Source: Dyadobacter beijingensis DSM 21582
Lineage (GTDB): Bacteria; Bacteroidota; Bacteroidia; Cytophagales; Spirosomataceae
Direction of reading: 5' to 3'
DNA: 64,000 nt
Assembly: GCF_000382205.1 (NCBI RefSeq)
Contig: NZ_KB907788.1
Coordinates: forward strand, 372,001 to 436,000
Shown one piece after another: positions 1 to 8,831 of this stretch; the stretch's first letter is position 1; each line of letters starts with the position of its first letter. Under the pieces are notes generated by a model. That model ran no database searches and was not told the DNA's origin. It saw nothing but the letters and a program-made list of their open reading frames with translations. Made by a program: the position numbers and the translations under genes.

Positions 1-405
1 TGGATTTCCGTTTCGCCGTACGACTACAAGGACGGGCTGGTTTACATTGATCAGAACAAAACCGACGGGAATTTTCAGTCTTCCAAAATGCTTTGGGCGC
101 TGGGCAATTTCAGCCGTTTCGTGCGTCCGGGCGCCGTGCGGGTGGAAGCGTCGAGCAGCCTGGGCACGGATGGTCTGCTGGTTTCTTCGTATGTGAATGC
201 CGGCAGGGAGCTGGTGATGGTGATTATCAACAACGACAACCAGGACCGGGAGGTAAACGTCGTGCTCGCGTCGGGTAAAACTATTTCTGCCGGGAAAGCT
301 TTCGAAACGTCCGCAAAGGGCGACCTGATGCCAGTTAATGTGCCCGATTTTGGCAAAATGTTGATTAAGGCGCGTAGTATTATGACGGTTAATAATAAAA
401 TGTAA
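1..405 (+). CDS. GH30-type glycoside hydrolase, 3' end only
   Basis: The reading frame is open from the first base and ends at a TAA, so only the last 134 residues are present. The visible part contains a stretch reading NFSRFVRPGAVRVE, the usual junction between the catalytic barrel and the C-terminal beta-sandwich in GH30 enzymes (glucosylceramidase, xylanase and beta-1,6-glucanase types). The remainder is beta-rich and ends in a short polar tail. Catalytic residues would lie upstream of the window and cannot be checked, so substrate specificity is unknown. No T9SS tail is present. The family assignment rests on this single region and the beta-sandwich character. Confidence 0.7.
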   Translation, partial: WISVSPYDYKDGLVYIDQNKTDGNFQSSKMLWALGNFSRFVRPGAVRVEASSSLGTDGLLVSSYVNAGRELVMVIINNDNQDREVNVVLASGKTISAGKAFETSAKGDLMPVNVPDFGKMLIKARSIMTVNNKM

Positions 406-457
406 CCGAATGATGGCCTGATCGGGGATTGGATGAGTAGAAAGAGGATTGCTAGTA

Positions 458-465
458 TACTTTTG
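458..465 (+). promoter_or_regulatory. Possible -7 element (TACTTTTG) for the VCBS-repeat protein gene
   Basis: TACTTTTG matches the Bacteroidota -7 consensus TAnnTTTG and lies about 60 nt before the ATG at 527. No TTG is found at the right distance for a -33 element, so support is partial. If real, it excludes the further-upstream in-frame ATG at 449. Confidence 0.35.
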
Positions 466-526
466 GTTAATTATTGACTACCAGACAAGCTACTTGCGGT
501 CACTTTCTATCCATCTATCCCTATTT

Positions 527-3500
527 ATGAAGAAAACCTCTATTTACAGCCTCGCCGCGCTCAGTTTCCTAGCCCTCAGCTCCACGGTTTTCGTAGACAT
601 TGTGCCCAAATTTCAGGAAGTCTCCGGCCGGTTTCCCGGGCTGTCTATCTCCGGGGAATCCGAATTTATTTACGGTGATTTCGACAATGACGGCGATGTC
701 GACATTCATTCCTACAAAAAGGACGCGCCGGAAAACGACTTTTTCAGAAACGACGGCGCTGGTAATTTTTCCAAGGTAACCGGCACGGCCAACCCTTTCA
801 ACAACCTGCCGGCCAAAGCGGCATTCGATAATGCCCAGTATGCACACGTGGCCGACTGGGACAACGACGGCGACGACGATATCCTGGTTACCGGACGGGG
901 TGAGGGAAATCCCCGGAAGAATATTTTTTACAAAAACAACAACGGGGTTTTCCAGGAAATTGAAGGGGCGGCAAGTCCTTTTAATGCCATTACGATCGCC
1001 AATGAAACGCAGCTGATTTACGGCGACTTCGATAACGATGGCGACATTGATCTGCACACCTACGCGAACGGTGCAGCCGTAAACGATTTTTGGAGCAACA
1101 ATGGAAACGGCACATTCACGAAAGTGACCGGCACGGCCAATCCCTTCGACAACCTCCCGGACAAAGCAGCGTTCTATCTGAAAGCCCAGGATGCCTACGT
1201 GGCCGACTGGGACAATGATGGCGACGACGATGTGTTCGTAGTGCGGCGAATGGCTGACGGCGATAAGGTTTTTTGCCGTAACGACAATGGCAAATACGTG
1301 CTCGTCACCGGTGCTGCAAGCCCTTTCTCGGCGATGACTATCGCGCAGCAGACGCAGTTTATTTACGGCGATTTCGATTCCGACGGGGATATTGACCTGC
1401 AAACGTGGGATATGAGCAACCCTATCCAGACCTGGCTCAACAATGGCAGCGGCGCGTTTGCGAATGTTACCAACCTGAACACGAACCCGTTTGAAAATCT
1501 GGCCGGTAAAGCTACATTTTTCAATAGCGCCACTTATGCCCACGTGGCGGACTGGGACCACGACGGCGACGACGACGTTTTCACAAGCAATCGCACGGCC
1601 GCAGGCCAAAACCTCCTGTACATCCAGGCCGGCTCGCGCCCGACGCTGCAAAGTTCCAACCCGGCCAACGGCGCTACGGGCGTAGCGGTGAGCAGCGACA
1701 TTGTCCTCAACTTCAGTGCCGCGGTAACGCCTGTGGCAGGAAAGAATATCCTGATCAAACGCACAAGCAACAATAGCACGATCGCTACCATTGCCGCCAG
1801 CGGCCCGCAGGTATCGGGCAGCAACAGCACCCAGATCACGATTAACCCGCCATCGGACCTGAATGCTTCCACCGGCTATTACCTGCTGATCGACGAAGGT
1901 GCTTTCAAGGATGGACAGGGACGGATTTTCGGCGGTGTAAGTGCCAGTAACCAGGTCGCATTTACGACGGGCGTGATCGTGGTACCGGTGAGCGTCAACA
2001 CCAATTCTCCCGACAACATCGGCACTACCACCGCCACCATGGGCGGCCAGGTGGTCGACGACGGCGGATCGCCCGTTACAGAACGCGGCGTGGTTTGGGC
2101 TACGTCGTCGGGCCCCACGATCTTTGACAACCGGGTGTCGATGGGCTCAGGCGTCGGTTCTTATAGCCAGACTGTGGCCGGCATTCCCGCGGGAACGCGC
2201 ATTTACGTACGCGCCTATGCGTACAATTCGCTTGGCGTGGTGTACGGCAACCCGCTGAGCTTTTATACCAAAACCACCGTCTCGTCTATTACCCCGCTCG
2301 CGTCTACCCCAACCAATGCGGCATCTGTGAGTTACCAGGTGGTATTCGCGCAATCGGTGTCGGGGCTTGCGGCAGAGGATTTTTCGGTGACAAGTTCCGG
2401 GGTGACCGGGGCGTCGGTAGGCACGGTCACCGGTTCGGGCACGACTTACACGGTGACTGTCAATACCGGTTCAGGCAATGGTATGGTCCGTCTCAATTTC
2501 ACGGGGATTGCCGGTGTGACGCCCGGCGTGGAATCCGCATTCACTTCCGCAGCCGCCTACACCGTTTACAAAGTAAGCCAGCCAACGGATTACTACCGCA
2601 CGAAAGGTGCCACGACCGCCTGGCTGTCCGCGTCGGGATGGCAGTCTTCACAGGATAATACCTTCTGGATCGACGCAACGACCGTCCCGGGGCCTAACGC
2701 CAGCGCTACCAACATCGCCGAGGGCGCTACCGTGACGCTGACGACGGGCATATATGACGTGAAGAATGTTAACAATCAAGGCACATTGAAAACGGGCACG
2801 GCCATTTTTGTAGTGAATGGCGCGTTTACCAGTGCGGGTGTGCTGGATGGAGTTGGTAATGTCGTGTATGAAAATTTCACCAACGCGGGAACCGTATCGC
2901 CGGGGAATTCTCCGGGTATATTTACATTCTCAGGCAATTATACCAATTCGGGTAACCTCGACATCGAGATCGGCGGTACTACGCAGGGAACAGGCCATGA
3001 TTTGCTCTCCGTGTCGGGCGTTTTCACGGCAGGCGGTACGCTCAACGTATCGTTCATCAACGGATTTACTCCGCAATTGAACGATGAATTCATCATCGTA
3101 GACGGCCTGTCGCTCACCGGCACCTTTGCTACGTTGAACCTTCCATCCGTTGCGCCTAGAATATGGGAAACTACCTACGACGCCGATCTGGGCCAGGTAA
3201 GACTGAAAGTGATCAACGACCCGATGCCGGTAACCCTCGTGAATTTCGAAGCTTTGAAAGAAAGGAATGCTGTAAAGCTCGTTTGGAGCACGTCCGAAGA
3301 AAGCAACAGCAGCCATTTTGAGATCAACCGCAGCACCGATGGCAAGACCTGGGCTACCATTGGAAATGTGAATGCAAGCGGTGAAAGCAAGCAGGTAATC
3401 GGCTACGACTTTACGGACGCGGCGCCTAAGGCGGGTATAAACTACTATCGTCTCAGAATGGTCGATGCCGACGGTACATTTACATTCAGCCGCATCCGTG

Positions 3501-3736
3501 AAGCGTCAATGGGCCGCGGCGGGGAGCTGGTTTTGTATCCGAACCCGGTTCAGGACGAATTGCATATCCAAGGCGAAACCAATTCCCAGGCGGAAATTTG
3601 GGACGCTACGGGCACATTGCGCCTGCGCGCGAACCTCCAACAAGGCCGCTTGAACGTGCAAAAATTGCCTGCCGGCGCCTATCAGCTGCGCTTGGGCGGC
3701 ACGGGCGAGGTAAGGAGGTTTGTCATTGTCAGGTAG
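527..3736 (+). CDS. Large T9SS-secreted VCBS/FG-GAP repeat protein with Ig-like domains
   Basis: A 1069-residue exported protein. The start at 527 gives a conventional signal peptide (MKKTSIYSLAALSFLALSS). Residues about 45-370 hold three pairs of repeats with acidic calcium-loop motifs such as DFDNDGDVD and DWDNDGDDD, typical of VCBS/FG-GAP propellers. They are followed by a SbsA-type Ig-like domain (about 375-480), a fibronectin-like domain with the VVWATSSGP signature (about 485-580), another Ig-like domain, and a repetitive beta-solenoid stretch with GNSPGIFTFSG resembling autotransporter passengers. The last about 170 residues contain a VNFEALKE...WSTSEESNSSHFE module and a type A sorting tail beginning at YPNPVQDE. 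Such proteins cross the outer membrane through the T9SS and are anchored or released. An adhesive or carbohydrate-binding role is inferred; no catalytic motif is visible. Confidence 0.85.
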   Translation: MKKTSIYSLAALSFLALSSTVFVDIVPKFQEVSGRFPGLSISGESEFIYGDFDNDGDVDIHSYKKDAPENDFFRNDGAGNFSKVTGTANPFNNLPAKAAFDNAQYAHVADWDNDGDDDILVTGRGEGNPRKNIFYKNNNGVFQEIEGAASPFNAITIANETQLIYGDFDNDGDIDLHTYANGAAVNDFWSNNGNGTFTKVTGTANPFDNLPDKAAFYLKAQDAYVADWDNDGDDDVFVVRRMADGDKVFCRNDNGKYVLVTGAASPFSAMTIAQQTQFIYGDFDSDGDIDLQTWDMSNPIQTWLNNGSGAFANVTNLNTNPFENLAGKATFFNSATYAHVADWDHDGDDDVFTSNRTAAGQNLLYIQAGSRPTLQSSNPANGATGVAVSSDIVLNFSAAVTPVAGKNILIKRTSNNSTIATIAASGPQVSGSNSTQITINPPSDLNASTGYYLLIDEGAFKDGQGRIFGGVSASNQVAFTTGVIVVPVSVNTNSPDNIGTTTATMGGQVVDDGGSPVTERGVVWATSSGPTIFDNRVSMGSGVGSYSQTVAGIPAGTRIYVRAYAYNSLGVVYGNPLSFYTKTTVSSITPLASTPTNAASVSYQVVFAQSVSGLAAEDFSVTSSGVTGASVGTVTGSGTTYTVTVNTGSGNGMVRLNFTGIAGVTPGVESAFTSAAAYTVYKVSQPTDYYRTKGATTAWLSASGWQSSQDNTFWIDATTVPGPNASATNIAEGATVTLTTGIYDVKNVNNQGTLKTGTAIFVVNGAFTSAGVLDGVGNVVYENFTNAGTVSPGNSPGIFTFSGNYTNSGNLDIEIGGTTQGTGHDLLSVSGVFTAGGTLNVSFINGFTPQLNDEFIIVDGLSLTGTFATLNLPSVAPRIWETTYDADLGQVRLKVINDPMPVTLVNFEALKERNAVKLVWSTSEESNSSHFEINRSTDGKTWATIGNVNASGESKQVIGYDFTDAAPKAGINYYRLRMVDADGTFTFSRIREASMGRGGELVLYPNPVQDELHIQGETNSQAEIWDATGTLRLRANLQQGRLNVQKLPAGAYQLRLGGTGEVRRFVIVR

Positions 3737-3772
3737 TAACGGGAAACCGTCCATGATGGTGGTTTGCCTGAT

Positions 3773-3804
3773 ACGGGCCGGTTCTTGTGGACCGGCCCGT
3801 TTTC
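3773..3804 (+). terminator. Rho-independent terminator after the VCBS-repeat protein gene
   Basis: ACGGGCCGGT (3773-3782) and ACCGGCCCGT (3791-3800) form a perfect 10-bp stem with an 8-nt loop, followed by TTTC. It lies 37 nt past the stop codon and separates this gene from the promoter of the next one. Confidence 0.8.
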
Positions 3805-3818
3805 GTGTCGTGCAGGTT

Positions 3819-3848
3819 TTGTAATGTTACAGTTACAAGTTACTTTTG
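3819..3848 (+). promoter_or_regulatory. Bacteroidota-type promoter for the FG-GAP protein gene
   Basis: TTG (3819-3821, in a TTTTG run), a 19-nt spacer and TACTTTTG (3841-3848) match the Bacteroidota consensus in both boxes and spacing. Transcription would begin near 3855, giving a leader of about 33 nt before the ATG at 3888. The upstream in-frame ATG at 3846 overlaps the -7 box and is therefore unlikely to be the start. Confidence 0.65.
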
Positions 3849-3887
3849 GGTTTATTACTCACCCAACTCTTCCGTTTTCACTGCTTC

Positions 3888-5813
3888 ATGAATCTTTCTC
3901 TACGCTCACTACGCTCAGGTTTCATGGCCTGCGCGATTTTTTTTGCCATTCCTAATGCATCCAACGGCCAGGACTGGGGCCAGGTCCAGAAACTGCTTGC
4001 GCAATATCCGAACGGAAATTCTGCCGTTTCTGCAAATAGTTATTACGGGCAGAGCATGAGCGTTTCCGGTAACTACGCGGTGTTAGGTGCCACCGACGAC
4101 GGTTACGACGCTTCCGGCGGCAACTACCAACAGATGGCGGGAAGTGTTTACGTGCTCTTCAACGATGCAGGTGTATGGAAGACTGTCGCGAAACTGACGT
4201 CGCCGGTGCGGAGCAGCTATGCAAGGTTCGGTGCCTCGGTCGCCATTGACGGCGATTACCTTGTGGTGGGCGAAACCGGTGCCATGATTAACGGCCAGTC
4301 ACAGGGCGTAGCGCACATTTACAAACGCGACGCGGGTGGTACCTGGACGTTCACGAAACGCATTCAGGCACGCACCGTCAATCCCGGCGATAGCTTCGCC
4401 GAGGTGGTGGATATCAGCGGCGACTACATCGTGGTAGGAGCGCGTAACGACGATTTCGATACGAACGATGCAAATTTCGTCGATAATGCGGGTGCAGTTT
4501 ATGTGTATGAAAAAAATGCCGGTGGCAGCGAAAACTGGGGACTCGTGAAGAAAATCGCGCCCGGTATCAGGGCATTGGGCGATGTCTTCGGCGGTGCGGT
4601 CGCGATCGACGGCGACGTGCTGGTGGTAGGTGCTACCGGTGAAAAAGAGGACGCCTCGGAACTGGTTCCGTTGGCCTATACCGGGGCTGCATACATCTAC
4701 CGCAAAGACCAGGGCGGCGCCAATAACTGGGGCCAGGTAAAGAAGATCGCCCCCATATTCCGGGCCGAAGGCGACCAATTCGGTACTTCCGTGGATGTTT
4801 CAGGCAACTACGTGATGGTCGGCGCGCCGTTAGAGGATGAGAACGAGAATGACCAAAACTACCTGGGCAATGCCGGTGCAGCCTATATTTTTGCCAAAGA
4901 TGAAGGCGGGGCGGACAATTGGGGTCAAGCCCGTAAGATTACTCCCCCGACGAGAATGAGCGAGGCGTGGTTTGGAAGCGTGGTGAAGATTAGCGGTGAC
5001 TTCGCTGCGGCTGGCAGTGTATACGAGCCTTTCGATAATCAGGGTCAAAACTACGCCTACGGGGCCGGGAGTGCATACCTGTTCAAACGGGACCTGGTCA
5101 ATGGCGGCCAGTGGGTACAGGGAGGAAGACTGTTGCCGTCGTCGCGCGCTACCAACGACAACTTCGGACGCGCTATGGCATTGAGCGGAACGACGCTTTT
5201 CGTCGGCGCTTTGGGTAATGCCGGTGAATCCGCCATAGCCAATTCCGGTGCCGTTTACGTTTTCAGACAGGATGGTGCGATGCCCGTAAACCTCGCCGCA
5301 TTCAAAGCCGCCAAAATAGAAAACCAGGCATTCCTGCAATGGACCACGTCGGCGGAGGCGAATACTTCGCATTTTGATATACAAAAAAGCGCGAACGCCA
5401 AAGACTGGACGACGATCGGTACCCGTGAAGCGGCGAAGGAGAGCTCTGCATTAGTGCATTACAATTTTTGGGATACAAAATTGAATGCGGGTGCCAACTA
5501 TTACCGGCTCAAAATGGTCGATCAGGATGGGACTTTTGCGTACAGCAGCATCCGTAACCTGTCTTCGGAGGGTGGGGAAGAACTCGTCGCTTTTCCGAAT
5601 CCCGTGGTGGACAGAATCTATATCAAGGCAGGTGATTTCAACCGGATTACATCCGTACAAATCCGCAACGCCGCCGGCCAGCTGGTTTTCGAAACGGCCA
5701 AAGTGGACGGCGAAGGCATCCCTGCCGGCGATCTTATCGCGGGAATTTACAATATCCATATCCGGCACACCGACGGCTCGGCCGTTACCCGGAAAATAAC
5801 CATTATCAGATAG
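3888..5813 (+). CDS. T9SS-secreted FG-GAP repeat protein
   Basis: A 641-residue exported protein starting MNLSLRSLRSGFMACAIFF. Most of the chain consists of about six to seven FG-GAP-like repeats of roughly 55-60 residues, each with a pattern such as SVSGNYAVLGA or AIDGDYLVVGE, a GAVYVY or GAAYIY strand and a DNWGQ linker. This predicts a seven-bladed propeller similar to integrin alpha N-terminal repeats. A C-terminal module (AAFKAAKIENQAFLQWTTS...) closely resembles that of the preceding protein, and a type A sorting tail starts at FPNPVVDR. It has its own promoter and is preceded by a terminator, so it is probably transcribed separately. It probably acts in surface adhesion or binding; no enzymatic motif was seen. 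Confidence 0.85.
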   Translation: MNLSLRSLRSGFMACAIFFAIPNASNGQDWGQVQKLLAQYPNGNSAVSANSYYGQSMSVSGNYAVLGATDDGYDASGGNYQQMAGSVYVLFNDAGVWKTVAKLTSPVRSSYARFGASVAIDGDYLVVGETGAMINGQSQGVAHIYKRDAGGTWTFTKRIQARTVNPGDSFAEVVDISGDYIVVGARNDDFDTNDANFVDNAGAVYVYEKNAGGSENWGLVKKIAPGIRALGDVFGGAVAIDGDVLVVGATGEKEDASELVPLAYTGAAYIYRKDQGGANNWGQVKKIAPIFRAEGDQFGTSVDVSGNYVMVGAPLEDENENDQNYLGNAGAAYIFAKDEGGADNWGQARKITPPTRMSEAWFGSVVKISGDFAAAGSVYEPFDNQGQNYAYGAGSAYLFKRDLVNGGQWVQGGRLLPSSRATNDNFGRAMALSGTTLFVGALGNAGESAIANSGAVYVFRQDGAMPVNLAAFKAAKIENQAFLQWTTSAEANTSHFDIQKSANAKDWTTIGTREAAKESSALVHYNFWDTKLNAGANYYRLKMVDQDGTFAYSSIRNLSSEGGEELVAFPNPVVDRIYIKAGDFNRITSVQIRNAAGQLVFETAKVDGEGIPAGDLIAGIYNIHIRHTDGSAVTRKITIIR

Positions 5814-5865
5814 TGGGACCGCTGGCACGGATTTTCCGTGATGGCAATCAGTCCCCTGAACTCGT

Positions 5866-7176
5866 ATGCCGTTAAGAAATACCCTTGCCCTGCTCGCGAC
5901 ACTGCTCGTCGTTATTGCAGCCCGCTTTTACTACGTCGAAACCTACGCCATCCCGCTGCCCTTCTGGGACCAGTGGGATGCCGAGGGCGACTACCTGCTC
6001 CGGCCCTGGATCGAAGGCCGCCTCGAATGGCATAACCTCTGGCAGAACCACAACGAGCACCGCATCTTCCCGACGCGCCTGCTGTCGCTGCTGATTTTCA
6101 GTATCACCGGTGTTTGGGATAACCTGGTCGAAGCGCGGGTCAATATTTTTATCGCGGCCTGTATTCCGTTGATTATCCTTGTATTTCTTTCAAAACAAAA
6201 GGCGCTGTTCGGCTTTCGCTGGCTGATACTGGTGGTGATCGTCGCGCAGTTTTCGCTCCTTTTCGCATTCGAAAACCTGTTCGTCGGGTTTCAAAGCCAG
6301 TTTTACTTTCTCATTATTTTCACCCTGCTGGCATTGATCCTCTCGGCATTGTATCCCGACAACTGGCTGGCGATGTGCGGCGTGCTGGCATGCTCATGGT
6401 TGTGCGTGTTTACAATGGCTTCGGGCATCCTTACACCGCTGGCAGCCCTGGGAGTATTTGTATTGCAGGCGATCAGGCGCGGGAAGATCGGCTGGCAACA
6501 CGGCGTTGTCGCGGTCCTGCTCCTTGCGACGGCATGGGAGGGCTATGAGATTATGCCGAAGATCGAGGCCAACCATGTTTTCAGGGCGCGTAACCTGGGC
6601 GAGATATTCACGGCATTGCGCTACTTCCTGGCATGGCCCGTTTCGAAAAGCTGGCCGGCGGCCACAGCGCTCTGGATACCGGCTATCGCAATGGTACCCT
6701 GGCTGCTGCGCAAAAAACAGCTTTCCAGGGCCGATCTCGTGATGGCCGGGTGCGTGATGTGGTCGCTCGCGCAGGCGTTCGCGCTCTCGTACGGGAGAGG
6801 GCAGGAAATCGGCAGTGTCTCGTCACGCTATTCCGAGCTCTTTACGCTCGGACTGGTCGGCAACGCGTGGTTTGCGGCGCGGTTTATGGAAATTTCCGGG
6901 AAATGGCAGTTCGCCTGGCTGGGAGCCGTGTTTTTCGTCGTATTCGTCATGGGGCACATTACCCGCCGGAATAGCGACCTGCGGGCCGTCGAACAGGTGT
7001 ACGGCCAGTCGCTGAAACAGGAACGCAATGTGAAGCGTTACCTGCAAACCAATGACCCGTCGGCGCTCGTGCAGCCTCAATTTGAAATCCCGTATCCCGA
7101 TTCCGTCCGTCTCCGCACGCTGCTCGACGACCCGACGATCCGCAGCATCCTGCCGGGGTATTTGACCGGTAAATAA
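5866..7176 (+). CDS. Polytopic inner-membrane protein, GT-C glycosyltransferase-like
   Basis: A 436-residue protein with about ten hydrophobic segments spread over residues 8-385 and a soluble C-terminal tail. The first extracytoplasmic loop contains acidic and histidine residues (FWDQWDAEGD and HNEHR). This layout resembles GT-C fold, polyprenol-phosphate-sugar-dependent glycosyltransferases, whose catalytic Asp sits in that loop, but I do not recognise a specific family. The gene starts 52 nt after the FG-GAP protein gene with no terminator between them, so cotranscription is possible. Function is unproven; a transporter or another membrane protein is the alternative. Confidence 0.55.
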   Translation: MPLRNTLALLATLLVVIAARFYYVETYAIPLPFWDQWDAEGDYLLRPWIEGRLEWHNLWQNHNEHRIFPTRLLSLLIFSITGVWDNLVEARVNIFIAACIPLIILVFLSKQKALFGFRWLILVVIVAQFSLLFAFENLFVGFQSQFYFLIIFTLLALILSALYPDNWLAMCGVLACSWLCVFTMASGILTPLAALGVFVLQAIRRGKIGWQHGVVAVLLLATAWEGYEIMPKIEANHVFRARNLGEIFTALRYFLAWPVSKSWPAATALWIPAIAMVPWLLRKKQLSRADLVMAGCVMWSLAQAFALSYGRGQEIGSVSSRYSELFTLGLVGNAWFAARFMEISGKWQFAWLGAVFFVVFVMGHITRRNSDLRAVEQVYGQSLKQERNVKRYLQTNDPSALVQPQFEIPYPDSVRLRTLLDDPTIRSILPGYLTGK

Positions 7177-7332
7177 CCGAAATGGAGCCATTACCTCAAT
7201 ATTTCCCCCACTAAATAATCATAATTGCTGAACAGGCTGGAAAGCGATAGCATTGCGCCCGCATTCCGGACAATGCCCGTCCTTGAAGCCGACGCCTTTT
7301 GTTTCGGAATGATCATTCACAAAACAAAAGCT

Positions 7333-7935
7333 ATGAAAATCAGCACATTTTTAACAGTAATCGGGCTCTGCGCAGCCCTGCAATGCTTCGGGCAGGAAAA
7401 ATTCTGGACCGCGGCCGACAAGCAATCCACGATCGACCAGCTCGTGCGCACACGCGACGCGGTGGTGAAGGAAACCGAAAACCTCACGCCCGGACAATGG
7501 GCATTCCGAGAGTCACCCGACCGCTGGTCGATCGGGCAGATCGTGGAGCACCTCGCGCTCTGGGAAATTGTCTGGTTCCGCGAGCTCAGTATCGGCACCA
7601 GGAACAAGCCGCAGCCCGAGCTCCTCAAAACCAGCCGGCCCGACAGCTATTACCAGGAGTTCATCAATGAACCAAACCCCCACAAGGCCGCAGAAATAGC
7701 CGCGCCGACGGGGTTCATCCAAGGCAGGGACAACCTTACATTCTTCCTCCGAGGCCGGGAGCAAACGCTCACATTCCTCCGCAGCAGCGAAGCCGATATG
7801 CGTGCCATCTTCGAACTCACCGGCACCCCCGAACCACGCAACATGCACCAGGTGCTCATCTACCAATGGGGCCACACCGACCGTCACCTGCGACAGATCA
7901 TGAAGGTGAAAGGGCATGTTTCGTATCCGAAGTGA
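7333..7935 (+). CDS. Exported DinB-superfamily protein
   Basis: A 200-residue protein whose start at 7333 gives the signal peptide MKISTFLTVIGLCAALQCFG. The mature part has the DinB-like four-helix-bundle pattern, with IVEHLALWEIVWFRE and a C-terminal QWGHTDRHLRQI. The histidines of these segments are the usual metal ligands of the family. Known members include thiol-dependent transferases and many uncharacterised metalloproteins; the substrate here is unknown. Longer versions starting at 7225 would bury the signal peptide and are less likely. A G+C-rich hairpin repeat follows the stop codon directly. Confidence 0.8.
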   Translation: MKISTFLTVIGLCAALQCFGQEKFWTAADKQSTIDQLVRTRDAVVKETENLTPGQWAFRESPDRWSIGQIVEHLALWEIVWFRELSIGTRNKPQPELLKTSRPDSYYQEFINEPNPHKAAEIAAPTGFIQGRDNLTFFLRGREQTLTFLRSSEADMRAIFELTGTPEPRNMHQVLIYQWGHTDRHLRQIMKVKGHVSYPK

Positions 7936-7973
7936 CGGCTGACGGTTGACCGCCGCCAGCCGTCGGCGGTCAA
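7936..7973. repeat. G+C-rich intergenic repeat (copy 1) with a 10-bp hairpin
   Basis: A stretch of GACGGCTGAC/GGTTGACC-like heptad variants follows the DinB stop codon. TTGACCGCCG (7946-7955) and CGGCGGTCAA (7964-7973) form a perfect 10-bp stem with an 8-nt loop, so it may also terminate transcription. Related sequence occurs at 39119, 39178, 40048 and 41780. Confidence 0.6.
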
Positions 7974-8074
7974 TTCTTCCCTCTTTCACCCAAAATAAAA
8001 ATTGTATAATTATATAAAAACCCGTAGGATTGCACTCCTGATGTGAACGAACCTAGCTCTCCCGATTTCCCTGA

Positions 8075-8635
8075 ATGCAGTCCCGCCCCGAAAACAATGC
8101 TGATGACGCCGATTTGTGGAAGTCGTTCCGGGCGGGGGATGACGAAGCTTTCGGCCAGATCGCCCGGCATTATTACAAAAGCCTTTTCAGCTACGGTGCA
8201 AAATTTTCGCGTGACAGGGAGTTTGTCAAAGATTGTATCCAGGACCTGTTCATGGAGCTCTGGGCCAAGCGCGAGACGATCGGCGATACGGAGTTTGTGA
8301 AGTTTTATCTGCTTAAATCCCTCCGCCGGAAAATTTACCGGGAAAGCCAGCGCCAGCAATGGATCAACGAAGGCGAAGAACTCGATTTCTCAGCCGAAAC
8401 CAACGGGGATGCGTCCATCGAAGAGCATATCATTGAAATAGAAACCAATGAAGCCATGCTCAAAACCCTCAATCAGCAGATTAACCTGCTCACCCGCCGC
8501 CAGCAGGAAATCATCTACCTGCGCTTCTTCGAAAACCTCGACAACGAATCCATCGCCCAGGTAATGGGTATCTCCCGGCCTGCCGTGGCCAATTTGCTTT
8601 ACCGCACCATCCAGGAGCTCAAAGACCGGTTGTAG
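8075..8635 (+). CDS. ECF RNA polymerase sigma factor (FecI-like)
   Basis: A 186-residue sigma-70 family protein. Region 2 is visible at about residues 22-90 (FRAGDDEAFGQIARHYYKSL and DCIQDLFMELWAKRE, the core-binding and -10 helices). Region 4 lies at about 135-184 (TRRQQEIIYLRFFENLDNES, then a helix-turn-helix reading SIAQVMGISRPAVANLLYRT). It belongs to the group paired with FecR-type anti-sigma factors in Bacteroidota. The next gene, after a 196-nt gap holding a stem-loop, encodes such a partner, followed by a TonB-dependent receptor. A signalling chain from receptor through FecR to sigma is inferred. Confidence 0.93.
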   Translation: MQSRPENNADDADLWKSFRAGDDEAFGQIARHYYKSLFSYGAKFSRDREFVKDCIQDLFMELWAKRETIGDTEFVKFYLLKSLRRKIYRESQRQQWINEGEELDFSAETNGDASIEEHIIEIETNEAMLKTLNQQINLLTRRQQEIIYLRFFENLDNESIAQVMGISRPAVANLLYRTIQELKDRL

Positions 8636-8675
8636 CGTTCGTGCGCTCGTACGAAGCTCCTGCTTCGCACAAACG
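8636..8675 (+). promoter_or_regulatory. Stem-loop between sigma factor and anti-sigma genes
   Basis: CGTTCGTG (8636-8643) can pair with CACAAACG (8668-8675) with one mismatch, and inside it CGAAGC and GCTTCG (8652-8667) form a tight 6-bp hairpin with a TCCT loop. There is no T-run after it, so it is more likely an attenuator or mRNA-stability element than a terminator. It begins immediately after the sigma stop codon. Confidence 0.45.
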
Positions 8676-8831
8676 ATTGGAAGGCTTCCGGCTGGTTTTT
8701 CCCGTTTCTCATCCTTCCTTCCCGACTTGCTCCCTTTTTTCCTTCATTCTCCCTTTCGGCAAAAAATTTTGAAATATTTTGATTATTCCAACACAGCCCC
8801 TGCCTATGTATAGTTAGAAAACAATTATAAC

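Noticed and set aside
449..526. Upstream extension of the VCBS protein to an ATG at 449
   Set aside because: The signal peptide starts at 527, and 449 lies upstream of the TACTTTTG element.
3764..3955. Small frame after the VCBS protein
   Set aside because: It spans the terminator and promoter and has no protein-like features.
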